Below, piece after piece: positions 1-6,451 of a stretch of DNA of 11,123 nucleotides (within the stretch, counting starts at the first letter, position 1; the number at the start of each line of letters is the position of its first letter). Below the pieces are notes generated by a model. The model was not told where the DNA came from and ran no database searches. It worked only from the letters and a program-made list of their open reading frames with translations. The position numbers were made by a program, and so were the translations under genes. Source of the stretch: SZAS-3 sp964386785 (GTDB lineage Bacteria; Chlamydiota; Chlamydiia; Chlamydiales; JAAKFR01); assembly GCA_964386785.1 (NCBI GenBank), contig CAYLUD010000042.1, positions 1 to 11,123 of the forward strand. Reading direction: 5' to 3'.

Positions 1-57
1 TCGAACCTACGACCGCTTGCTTACCATGCAAGTGCTCTACCTCTGAGCTATCTGGGC
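1..57 (-). tRNA. tRNA-Thr (anticodon GGT), 3' end cut by window edge
   Basis: Read on the minus strand from base 57, the sequence gives a 7-base acceptor strand, T8-A9, a D arm with GCTC and AGAGGTAGAGC, and an anticodon stem CTTGC/GCAAG closing the loop ATGGTAA, so the anticodon is GGT (threonine). The T stem starts at CGTAG and the window ends inside the T loop (GTTCGA), so the 3' T-stem strand and acceptor end are missing. The gene lies 41 bases downstream of infA on the same strand with no terminator between them, so it is probably cotranscribed with infA. In known chlamydial genomes tuf follows next; that gene would lie outside this window (inference). Confidence 0.95.
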
Positions 58-98
58 CCAACGGAAAGGGAGAGTCTAGAAGAAAAAAGTAAATTAAA

Positions 99-359
99 TC
101 AAGGGCCGACTTGGTGATCTACTTTTTCCCCTGTTTTTCCTCGGTGGTGACGATACACCACTCTTCCTTTGGACAGGTCATACGGGGACATTTCTACTGT
201 AACCAGATCCCCAACAAGCACGCGAATATTACGCATCCTCATTTTTCCACAAAGGTGTCCTACAATTTCTTTTCGATTTTGCAAGCGAATGCGAAATTGC
301 ATATTAGGTAGAAGCTCAAACACCTCGCCTTCTACTCGGATCGTATCTTCTTTCGACAT
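99..359 (-). CDS. infA: Translation initiation factor IF-1
   Basis: This 86-residue protein is IF-1, which occupies the A site of the 30S subunit during initiation with IF-2 and IF-3. Nearly the whole protein is one S1/OB-fold domain (about residues 6-71). The diagnostic stretches EDTIRVEGEVFELLPNMQFR, GHLCGKMRMRNIR and VGDLVTVEMSPYDLSKGRV are clear, as is the final VVYRH. The start ATG at 359 gives the normal N-terminus; upstream there is only a weak AGGG. Bacterial IF-1 usually ends a few residues after VVYRH at about 72-73 residues, but this one continues with a basic/polar tail of about 15 residues (HHRGKTGEKVDHQVGP). It precedes tRNA-Thr on the same strand. Identification is secure; a role for the tail is unknown. 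Confidence 0.97.
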   Translation of the reverse strand: MSKEDTIRVEGEVFELLPNMQFRIRLQNRKEIVGHLCGKMRMRNIRVLVGDLVTVEMSPYDLSKGRVVYRHHRGKTGEKVDHQVGP

Positions 360-417
360 ATTTTTTTAACCCTATTGGCATGGCAGCAGAACTGCCGGCT
401 TACATGAAGTGAGCCAC

Positions 418-447
418 ATTCTAATCGTAGCGTTTAAAAAAGAGCAA
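418..447 (-). promoter_or_regulatory. Candidate sigma-70-type promoter for infA/tRNA-Thr
   Basis: On the minus strand, TTGCTC (442-447) is followed after 18 bases by TAGAAT (418-423, 5 of 6 matches to TATAAT). Transcription would start near base 411 and give a leader of about 50 bases before the infA ATG. The leader would contain a small hairpin (GGCAG/CTGCC, 382-396, five pairs with a five-base loop). The -35 matches only 3 of 6 positions, so this is a prediction by eye. Confidence 0.35.
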
Positions 448-635
448 GGTTTGATCGACCAGAGACCCGCATGTGCATAAGAATATGTCTCCATAACTAT
501 ACCGCAGTCTCTTAGATCAGAGAACCAAAACCAGGTATTCAAAAAAATTAAACAAATCAATTAACCAGAACGATGCACACCAAACTCACATGCGCGACTC
601 TCGCAATTAAAAATAAAAATATAAACAAGTTCATC

Positions 636-664
636 TTGCACAAAACCAGTCATGCATTTAAATA
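636..664 (+). promoter_or_regulatory. Candidate promoter for the Inc-like gene and sufE
   Basis: TTGCAC (636-641) and TAAATA (659-664) are separated by 17 bases, which would place the transcription start near 671, about 22 bases before the ATG at 693. The -10 is a poor match. An alternative -10, TACAAT (675-680), matches 5 of 6 positions but has no good -35. No Shine-Dalgarno sequence precedes the ATG. Confidence 0.25.
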
Positions 665-692
665 TCTATTTTGTTACAATACATTGTATATT

Positions 693-1490
693 ATGGAAAC
701 TCATGGCTCGTTTTCTTGTGTTTCCCGACCTGATCTCTCAGCTTGGGGAACTGCAATATGTGACCTTACCCGCCGAGTAGCGGGTGCGGTCGGGGATTTT
801 TTTACTAACATTCCTGGTTGCTGCTTAAGAGGAGCACAGTGGACATATTCGAGGGTGATCAAGCCTATAGGCCAATTTACTATGAATTGGGTAGCGCGGC
901 CTGTCGAGCAAGCTTGTATCTATGCTTGGAATCATAAGGGGCCTATTGCAGCCAATCTGGTCATTTTTGCTTTGATCTTGATTTTCTGTGGGTCGATGTA
1001 CGGCTATTCACAGGTCGCAAAACCTCTTGTTATTGGGTTGGCTCCTGCCTTCGTGTTGGGATGCACTCTAACTGGACTTTTTCTCGTTACATTTGACTCA
1101 GATCCTAATGTGACTCCAAGCTGGAAAGCGAAATTATTGGAGTGGGACAAATCTGTTCCTGAATGGACTAAAACTGTTCTTGTTGCCTTGATTTCCACTG
1201 CTTTTCTCTACCTATGTGTACAACAGCCTTATGTCGCAGGAGCGCTCTTAGGTGCATCTTGGGGAGCATTTTTCGTGTATAAAAAAACGCATGATCATGT
1301 TGCAAAGAGGGACCCGACTCTTATCGTGGTGGAGGAGCTTCCCTATGTTCCGGACACAAAGGAACTAGAAGAAAGAATACTCAAACTAGAATCAAGATTG
1401 GAACAAAGATTGGAACAATTAGAGCTCCCATCCAATCCCCGTGAGTCTAATAATGAACCAGGGCCGAGCACTCCTCACTCTTCTCCATAA
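693..1490 (+). CDS. Candidate inclusion-membrane (Inc-like) protein
   Basis: I do not recognise a named family. From ATG 693 the protein has 265 residues. Residues 1-80 are soluble. Two closely spaced pairs of hydrophobic segments follow: about 85-105 with 111-134, and about 161-177 with 180-196. Each pair has a very short turn, the bilobed hairpin known from chlamydial Inc proteins, which type III secretion delivers to the inclusion membrane. Residues 222-245 (ELEERILKLESRLEQRLEQL) form a short predicted coiled coil, followed by a Pro/Ser/Asn-rich tail ending PGPSTPHSSP. There is no cleavable signal peptide. The frame stays open upstream to an ATG at 573, but those 40 residues (rich in Lys, Asn and Ile) look like translated intergenic DNA, so 693 is preferred, although it lacks a Shine-Dalgarno. 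sufE starts 10 bases downstream and is probably cotranscribed. An ordinary polytopic membrane protein is the alternative. Confidence 0.6.
   Translation: METHGSFSCVSRPDLSAWGTAICDLTRRVAGAVGDFFTNIPGCCLRGAQWTYSRVIKPIGQFTMNWVARPVEQACIYAWNHKGPIAANLVIFALILIFCGSMYGYSQVAKPLVIGLAPAFVLGCTLTGLFLVTFDSDPNVTPSWKAKLLEWDKSVPEWTKTVLVALISTAFLYLCVQQPYVAGALLGASWGAFFVYKKTHDHVAKRDPTLIVVEELPYVPDTKELEERILKLESRLEQRLEQLELPSNPRESNNEPGPSTPHSSP
1394..1417 (+). repeat. Perfect 12-bp tandem duplication in the coiled-coil region
   Basis: The unit AAGATTGGAACA occurs twice back to back (1394-1405 and 1406-1417). Since 12 is a multiple of three, the duplication keeps frame and encodes a repeated Arg-Leu-Glu-Gln in the coiled-coil tail of the Inc-like protein. 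It may vary in copy number between strains by replication slippage (inference). Confidence 0.85.
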
Positions 1491-1500
1491 AAGATACACA

Positions 1501-1917
1501 ATGAGCAACCCTATCAATAAAGAAAATTTTTACGAGAAGCTCTTAGAGTTAGGATCTCGATTACCTCCCTTTCAGGAGATTTGGCGCATCCCGGCTAATC
1601 GAGTAGAGGGATGTCAAAGTCTCATGTATTTACATACCTATCTCCAAGAAGAGAGACTGTATTTTGTTGCAGATGCTGATGCATTGATTTCTCGTGGAAT
1701 TGCTGCTGTATGGATTAGTCACTATCAAGGGTGTTCCCCTAAAGAACTATGGATGCCGCCCCCCTTTTTATCTTCGTTTGAAACTCATCTATCTATGACG
1801 CGTACACATGGCGCGATGGCATTTTGGAATACAATGAAGCGTCATGCGGTTGGATTACTGTCTGCGACTAACAAGAGCCCCCAAGACACGTCAGAGATTC
1901 TTGTTCCCCTCCCGTAA
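1501..1917 (+). CDS. sufE: SufE-family cysteine desulfurase activator
   Basis: SufE accepts persulfide sulfur from the cysteine desulfurase SufS and passes it to the SufBCD scaffold during Fe-S cluster assembly in the cytoplasm. The 138-residue product matches the usual SufE length. Diagnostic features are LLELGSRLPPF near the N-terminus, NRVEGCQS with the acceptor cysteine at Cys38, and a long alpha/beta core with ADADALISRGIAAVWISHY. LSMTRTHGAMAFWNTMK corresponds to the LTPSRSQGLEAM region of E. coli SufE. The start at 1501 fits the family; the open frame begins at 1441 but would overlap the preceding gene by 50 bases. It follows the Inc-like gene after 10 bases, apparently as a passenger in the same transcript. 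No sufS or sufBCD gene is in the window. Its last 50 bases overlap, on the opposite strand, the end of the M24 peptidase gene. Confidence 0.93.
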   Translation: MSNPINKENFYEKLLELGSRLPPFQEIWRIPANRVEGCQSLMYLHTYLQEERLYFVADADALISRGIAAVWISHYQGCSPKELWMPPPFLSSFETHLSMTRTHGAMAFWNTMKRHAVGLLSATNKSPQDTSEILVPLP

Positions 1918-3058
1918 TTACTACGGTACCATCTTCTTCGATCCAAATGTTGTGCTCTAAGCGCATACCAAAGTCTTCTGGAAAATAAATCCCTGGCTCA
2001 ATGGAAAAGCACATCGAAGGGAGCAGGAGTCTTTCATCTTTGATTTCGAGGCCATCCAAATGGGCTCCAAGACCATGCACTCGATGGTCGAGGTTATGAC
2101 CTGTACGATGAATGAAGTAAGGCCCGTACCCCTGAGATGTAATATATTCTCGGCATACCGCATCGACTTCATAACCATGCACGGGTCTGCCCGCTTGAAA
2201 CTGATTACGTATCCATTCTACAGTGATTTTCTGAGCTTCTCTTACGAGGCGGAAAATTTCTTCTTGTTTAGGAGTAGGTTCTCCTGCGACGATTGCCATA
2301 CGTGTGATATCTGCATAGATGGCATCTGGCTGATCTAACTTGCACCATAGATCCAAGATCATCAGGTCCCCTCGCTCGATGGGTTTGGCTGTTGCTTTAG
2401 TCGCGATATAGTGTGGTAATGCAGTATGTTCTTGCGTCGCACAAATAGGACCTTCTTCGCAAATTGCATGATGTGCAGCAAATTCACTAATGACAAATTG
2501 TTGTACTTCATAATCTGTCACCCGTTGTTCTTTCGCGATACGGCTGTAAATGAATTCCCAAACAGCATCCACCGTGCGTTCCAGAAGTCGAGATGCAGCG
2601 AAATGACTACTCTTTTGGTCTGGGGTAAAACAACTCGTAGCCATTTGCAAGAGATTTTGAGAAGAGAGAACGCATGGTCCTAGGCTACGTATCCACTCTA
2701 ACGTTCCTCCATCTATCAACGAAACATAAGGATTCATATTAGATGGAGAGTAGTCCATAAAGAGAGTATGACAGCCCTCTATACAGAGCTCGACTTGTTT
2801 CTGCAATTCTTGCCACGAAATGTAGGTACGCTGAATTCCAGGAAGATGGCTCAGCACGCCCGCCTCAATCTGATGCACAATTTGAACGGGTTCTCCAGAA
2901 GCTGGAATCCAATAAAAAAAACGACGTGTCACCAAGTGCGCATGCAATCGTAGCAACTGTACCACAACAGGATGACAAGGAATATGACCATAAATTAACC
3001 ACCCCGCACTCCCTGATTCGAGTACATGTTGTTGTATGGTTTCTATCTGCATCATCAT
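1868..3058 (-). CDS. M24-family metallopeptidase (Xaa-Pro aminopeptidase-like)
   Basis: This 396-residue protein has the creatinase/aminopeptidase P layout: a variable N-terminal domain (about 1-145) and a C-terminal pita-bread catalytic domain. Enzymes of this kind remove N-terminal residues, often before proline, using two metal ions. All five expected metal ligands are visible: Asp236 (LDLW), Asp250 (YADITR), His321 (RTGHN), Glu354 (SIEPG) and Glu368 (RLEHN). The spacing Asp236-Asp250 is 14 rather than the more usual 11, because of a three-residue insertion (CKLDQPDA). Substrate specificity cannot be read from the sequence, so I give no symbol. Three ATGs stand in a row at the start (3058, 3055, 3052); AAGAG directly abuts the first and lies 6 bases from the third, so translation may begin at 3052. 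It is last in a leftward gene block, 89 bases after the HEAT-repeat gene. Confidence 0.9.
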   Translation of the reverse strand: MMMQIETIQQHVLESGSAGWLIYGHIPCHPVVVQLLRLHAHLVTRRFFYWIPASGEPVQIVHQIEAGVLSHLPGIQRTYISWQELQKQVELCIEGCHTLFMDYSPSNMNPYVSLIDGGTLEWIRSLGPCVLSSQNLLQMATSCFTPDQKSSHFAASRLLERTVDAVWEFIYSRIAKEQRVTDYEVQQFVISEFAAHHAICEEGPICATQEHTALPHYIATKATAKPIERGDLMILDLWCKLDQPDAIYADITRMAIVAGEPTPKQEEIFRLVREAQKITVEWIRNQFQAGRPVHGYEVDAVCREYITSQGYGPYFIHRTGHNLDHRVHGLGAHLDGLEIKDERLLLPSMCFSIEPGIYFPEDFGMRLEHNIWIEEDGTVVITGGEQESLTCLGGSC

Positions 3059-3088
3059 CTCTTATTTCGAAAACGTGCCAAAGTCATG

Positions 3089-3108
3089 AAAAAAGCACAA
3101 CCCTTGTG
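3089..3108 (-). terminator. Weak terminator-like hairpin after the HEAT-repeat gene
   Basis: On the minus strand CACAA-GGG-TTGTG forms a five-pair stem with a three-base loop, followed by C and six T residues (bases 3094-3089). The stem has only two G-C pairs. It lies between the HEAT-repeat stop (3148) and the M24 peptidase start (3058), so it might attenuate readthrough. Beside it is the 12-base palindrome AAAAGTACTTTT (3114-3125). Confidence 0.3.
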
Positions 3109-3147
3109 TATGCAAAAGTACTTTTTTACTGATGAGATCCTTCTCTC

Positions 3148-4866
3148 TTATCGATTGAGGCATTGGAGTAAGACTGCGGCTGCGATGATACGTAGATTGA
3201 GTGAAGATTCCTCAAAGCGACTCATTAAAAAAGGAGCTAAATCTGTATTCCCAGCCCGTCCTAGCGCTTCTAGGATACGAATTTTCGTGTGCCGATCCGC
3301 GGAATGGTATCGATCGATAAGATAGGGAAATGCTGTGGCTTCTTTCGCCCAGGTGGCTAAAACGAGGGCTGCCTCTAATTGCACGGTCTCATCAGGATCT
3401 TGGAGTAGCGCTCGTACTTGATCAAAGGCTAATTCATCCCCTTCTTCTAGGTACATTTCTGCGGCAATTCCAGTCAAATCATAGGAAGTTTTTTTAAGAA
3501 AAGAACGTAGTACATCGACAGCCTGCGGATATTCCAAGATGGCTAAGAGATTACACATTTGCAATCGTATGGTTTGATTCATCACTTCTGGATAATTGAC
3601 TACCTCAGATTGATGAGTTAAACGGCTCCGTACAATAGGATTAAAACCACGCTGCTCGATCATCAGTTGCTCAGGGCAATGGCGGAGAACGTGATCAAAG
3701 ATACGACAGGCATCTTGTGCATTCACTCGTTGCCGAATCAACAAAGGAGCGAGATTCATTAATAGGTATGAATCTGTGGTTTGCTCGAACAATTGTAACG
3801 CCAACCGTAGCCCATAGGGGCCTGTGGCAGCGATAGCAGCTGCTGCCATCGCTCGCACTTCTTCTTTGCCATGGCTGATCCAAGGAGTAAAGGCCTGTTC
3901 TCCGGTGCGTCGATCGTGAAGAAGTAGAAGCCAAGATGCTGTAATACCAACTAAGGGATCTGGATGGGAAGCTAAGGGGGAAGCGATGTCACATACGGGG
4001 ACACCCCCCACTTCTTTCACACGCAACTGACCTATCGAGCGAAGTGCTGCCGCTATCACATCAATATGAGAATCGCAGACGAGTTCTGCAAGTAGAGCGA
4101 CTCCATTGGGTGAGGCATGAGCACCTAACCATTCTGCAGCCAATTGCCGCAACGCGGCCCTAGCATCATGAGCTAGGCGCTCGATTTGCACCATCTCTTC
4201 CCCCTCAGACAGTGCTAATAAAGCCACACGAGCTGCTTTGCGTTCTTCAGCTGCAATCTGTTTTTGCTCTACCATACGTAAGAGATCGTCTCGTGCATCT
4301 TCTATTTTCAAACGACCTATAGCTTCCATGAGTTTAATACGAATCGTGGGTTGTTTTTCTGTTTTGAGTAAGCTAAGAATCTCCATTTTCAATGGAGCAT
4401 CGCCTAAAAGGCTGGCCAGTTCTATTCCTACCTGGCGCAGGGTGACATTCGAATCTCGCAACGCTTCTAATAGAAAATTCACTGCAAAGGCATCTTGGGA
4501 AAGGGCAGCCCCAATGGTTGCTAGGATGCGAGACGTAAGAACGGAGGAATCTCTTCCTTTTTTCAATACATCCCAGCAAAGATGCTCTAATAGGGAGGGA
4601 TCATACGCCTCTTTGGGAAAGCGCAAAGCAAAAGCCTTCCACTCCACGTACATCGAGTCGATACGTCCTGCCTGACCTAATGCATAAAGAAGAGCCTGAT
4701 AACTAGCTGGTTGATCGGGTTGGGCGTGAACCCACTGTTTCGCCTCTTCGATGGACCTTCCACTATCCCCAATGTGTAGATATGCTTGAATTTTACGTTC
4801 CTCTGTGGATATGGCAATTAAGGGCAAAGTACAAAGTATCCATCCCAACATCATGCATGTACGCAT
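3148..4866 (-). CDS. Exported HEAT-repeat protein
   Basis: The product has 572 residues when started at ATG 4866. This start is chosen because AGGAGG (4876-4881) lies 9 bases upstream, and because it places a clean signal peptide (MRTCMMLGWILCTLPLIAIS, residues 1-20) at the N-terminus; the frame is open to 4902. The mature part is a long alpha-helical solenoid. About residues 30-100 resemble TPR-like helices, and the rest is a run of HEAT/armadillo-type helix pairs with recurring motifs such as SNVTLRQVGIELASLLGD, PTIRIKLMEAIGRLK and TKIRILEALGRAGN. Such solenoids bind proteins. The signal sequence suggests a periplasmic or outer-envelope location, and no lipobox is seen. The ATG is one base after the stop of the isochorismatase-fold gene, so the two are probably translationally coupled. 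No enzymatic motif is visible and its partner is unknown. Confidence 0.88.
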   Translation of the reverse strand: MRTCMMLGWILCTLPLIAISTEERKIQAYLHIGDSGRSIEEAKQWVHAQPDQPASYQALLYALGQAGRIDSMYVEWKAFALRFPKEAYDPSLLEHLCWDVLKKGRDSSVLTSRILATIGAALSQDAFAVNFLLEALRDSNVTLRQVGIELASLLGDAPLKMEILSLLKTEKQPTIRIKLMEAIGRLKIEDARDDLLRMVEQKQIAAEERKAARVALLALSEGEEMVQIERLAHDARAALRQLAAEWLGAHASPNGVALLAELVCDSHIDVIAAALRSIGQLRVKEVGGVPVCDIASPLASHPDPLVGITASWLLLLHDRRTGEQAFTPWISHGKEEVRAMAAAAIAATGPYGLRLALQLFEQTTDSYLLMNLAPLLIRQRVNAQDACRIFDHVLRHCPEQLMIEQRGFNPIVRSRLTHQSEVVNYPEVMNQTIRLQMCNLLAILEYPQAVDVLRSFLKKTSYDLTGIAAEMYLEEGDELAFDQVRALLQDPDETVQLEAALVLATWAKEATAFPYLIDRYHSADRHTKIRILEALGRAGNTDLAPFLMSRFEESSLNLRIIAAAVLLQCLNR

Positions 4867-4867
4867 T

Positions 4868-5434
4868 CTATGCTCCCTCCTCGGAAGGGAGTGCAAGAGC
4901 ATATTGCCCTGTGATCCAAGGCAAAAGAGTACGGAATCGAGGATCCGTACTATCGCGAATTTCCTGGTAGATCAGAGTCTCTGCCGTAGTAACAGGAATG
5001 TTCCAAAATCGAAATTGCTCTAGAGCAATACGACATTGATATCGAGAACGAGAGGCAATTCCATCATAACAGATCCATACTCCCTTGCCTCGTTGTTGTA
5101 AATCGATCGCTGTTTGTAACACACAGATATGCGCTTCAACACCTACGAGAATCCAGGTATCAGCTAATTGATCTGCAAGATGTTGAATTTCCAGATCGCC
5201 ATAGCCAGAAAACGTCGTCTTTTCCCAGATCGGAGTATGTGGCGGGAGTTGCTTTACTAGGGCGTCTACCGTGCCCCCTAGCCCTTGTGGGTATTGCTCT
5301 GTAACTAGGATAGACCAGCCCAGACAAGGAGCTACGCCAATCAGTTGGGAGATTGTATGCAATAAGCGAACTGGAGACGATATTTTTGGAAGGAGTTTTT
5401 CTTGTACATCGATAATCCAGAGGCCAGTTTTCAT
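4868..5434 (-). CDS. Isochorismatase-fold cysteine hydrolase
   Basis: This 188-residue protein belongs to the isochorismatase-like hydrolases, a fold that includes nicotinamidase, isochorismatase and the ISOC1/2 proteins. The catalytic triad is intact: Asp9 (IIDVQEK), Lys72 (WEKTTFS) and Cys104 (VGVEAHICVLQTA, with the typical Val-Glu cis-peptide before the nucleophile). The TEQYPQGLG segment (residues 45-53) resembles the ISOC1/2-type group more than true nicotinamidases, and I do not see the nicotinamidase zinc-binding Asp-x-His motif. The substrate is therefore unknown. Its ATG overlaps the stop of the MYG1-family gene in an ATGA arrangement (5431-5434), and its stop is one base before the HEAT-repeat start, so all three are tightly coupled. 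Confidence 0.9.
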   Translation of the reverse strand: MKTGLWIIDVQEKLLPKISSPVRLLHTISQLIGVAPCLGWSILVTEQYPQGLGGTVDALVKQLPPHTPIWEKTTFSGYGDLEIQHLADQLADTWILVGVEAHICVLQTAIDLQQRGKGVWICYDGIASRSRYQCRIALEQFRFWNIPVTTAETLIYQEIRDSTDPRFRTLLPWITGQYALALPSEEGA

Positions 5435-6360
5435 GAGCTCCTAAACTGTTTCGTATGGGTCTCGGCAACCAATATTTTCTGCATCGCGCGTAAGGCTGCC
5501 TCTTTTGTTTCCCATACGGAAATGAATCGACCCTTATGACAAAAAACGGCCTCAGGCATTCCTGTGACTTTCTGTAATTCCTCTCCCAGCAATCCTGCCC
5601 ATGGCAAGGGCATGGGGATCCTAACTTGCATGCGATGTTCAAGATCTGGCGGAATTCCCCTCAATTTCCAATGATTTTGAGAGGGCATAATGACAAAACT
5701 TGCAGGATGATTCTTCCCACCCAAAGCAAAAAAACTCTCTAACCAAGGGATTGCTTCGTCAAACACTAGGTATGATTCTTTGCTATCCATTTGTTGCGCT
5801 ACAACTTGACGACAACTTTGGTTATATAGAAAGCGTACATGAAGACGTCGCAAATGGCCTAACGTAAAGTCTAAGGCTTCGTAAAAAAGGCGCTGTAGTT
5901 CTTCAGGTGAACTTCGATATTCAGCAGGAGCAAAATTAGCAATAACATGAGAAAATGTGCAGACGCCCACTTGTTGATTCGAGCGTCCATTATCATGATC
6001 ATCTACACCACGAATAATAGACCCTTGAAAAAACTGATACTCCTCATCACTCAATATCTGTTGCTGTTTTAAGTAGGATAGGACCATCCCGGCACTACTG
6101 AATGGCCCTTGATAGGACACTTGATGATGGTCGAAACACTTGCGTTCAGGTTCATACACACCACCCACATCACATACATATTCACAAGTTCCGAGAAGAT
6201 GAGGATCGCGCGTTCGACAGATACGATCCCGATCCACACACCCAAATAGAATCAGTAGGGCACAAGCTGTGACTTCATCTGCATGAAACATCCCATCATG
6301 GGTACCCACACTACGAGGCAGTTTTTCGTTCATAGAAACGTCACGACCATTGCATTGCAT
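5431..6360 (-). CDS. MYG1-family (UPF0160) DHH-like phosphoesterase
   Basis: The 309-residue product matches the MYG1 family. Its eukaryotic members are 3'-5' RNA exonucleases; bacterial ones are largely uncharacterised. Likely metal-binding motifs are all present: GTHDGMFHADE (residues 19-29, with His21, His26 and Asp28), CDVGG (Asp64), DHHQ (77-80) and GVDDHDNG (118-125). The rest carries the family's C-terminal region, including a conserved-looking GLLGEEL. The ATG at 6360 has AGGAG 13 bases upstream, which is rather far; an internal Met10 (6333) has no Shine-Dalgarno but would also leave the domain whole. It overlaps the isochorismatase-fold gene by four bases and lies 91 bases after the histidine phosphatase gene. 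Activity on RNA is inferred from the family. Confidence 0.9.
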   Translation of the reverse strand: MQCNGRDVSMNEKLPRSVGTHDGMFHADEVTACALLILFGCVDRDRICRTRDPHLLGTCEYVCDVGGVYEPERKCFDHHQVSYQGPFSSAGMVLSYLKQQQILSDEEYQFFQGSIIRGVDDHDNGRSNQQVGVCTFSHVIANFAPAEYRSSPEELQRLFYEALDFTLGHLRRLHVRFLYNQSCRQVVAQQMDSKESYLVFDEAIPWLESFFALGGKNHPASFVIMPSQNHWKLRGIPPDLEHRMQVRIPMPLPWAGLLGEELQKVTGMPEAVFCHKGRFISVWETKEAALRAMQKILVAETHTKQFRSS

Positions 6361-6451
6361 GTATTAAATAGAACTCCTAATTTTCTACTATAAAGAGCAT
6401 TTTCTCCAAGAAAAAACTCTCATCACTTGGATTACAAAAATATCAGCCCCT
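6361..6451. other. Short spacer with an AT-rich inverted repeat
   Basis: This 91-base gap between two leftward genes holds an imperfect inverted repeat: AGAG (6394-6397) and TTTTCT (6400-6405) face AGAAAA (6409-6414) and CTCT (6417-6420) around a CCA loop. It is too AT-rich and lacks the T tract expected for an intrinsic terminator. The AGGAG that probably serves the MYG1-family gene is also here. No convincing promoter was found. Confidence 0.4.

Larger units (their letters stand above)
360..692. other. Divergent intergenic spacer between infA and the Inc-like gene
   Basis: This 333-base spacer separates two diverging transcription units. It holds the candidate infA promoter (418-447, minus), a short hairpin at 382-396 and a candidate rightward promoter (636-664) with a TACAAT/ATTGTA palindrome just before the next gene. 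Short open frames exist here, namely 62 codons on the minus strand (372-560) and an upstream extension of the rightward gene from 573. Their predicted peptides look like translated AT-rich noncoding DNA and show no recognisable motif. I see no RNA gene in it. Confidence 0.6.

Noticed and set aside
372..560. 62-codon open frame on the minus strand upstream of infA
   Set aside because: It has no recognisable motif or Shine-Dalgarno and overlaps the candidate infA promoter; best explained as chance in a spacer.
573..692. Upstream in-frame extension of the Inc-like gene (40 extra residues from ATG 573)
   Set aside because: The extension is AT-rich, reads like translated noncoding DNA, has no Shine-Dalgarno at 573, and would cover the candidate promoter and palindrome; 693 is the better start.
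1868..3058. Naming the M24 protein pepP
   Set aside because: The metal ligands are present but the spacing of the aspartates differs and specificity cannot be read from the sequence; chlamydiae also carry another PepP-like enzyme as far as I recall.
4238..4675. 145-codon open frame on the plus strand within the HEAT-repeat gene
   Set aside because: It is antisense to a convincing coding sequence with repeated helical motifs; the translated peptide is Ser/Arg-rich shadow sequence.
5122..5434. Calling the isochorismatase-fold gene nicotinamidase (pncA)
   Set aside because: The catalytic triad is shared by the whole superfamily; the zinc-binding motif of nicotinamidases was not seen and the TEQYPQGLG segment points to another subgroup.
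5160..5642. 160-codon open frame on the minus strand across the MYG1/isochorismatase junction
   Set aside because: It lies in another frame of two well-supported genes and has a low-complexity basic composition with no motif.
6394..6420. Inverted repeat in the 6361-6451 gap as an intrinsic terminator
   Set aside because: The stem is AT-rich, interrupted by an internal loop and lacks a following T tract on either strand; kept only as an unexplained structure.
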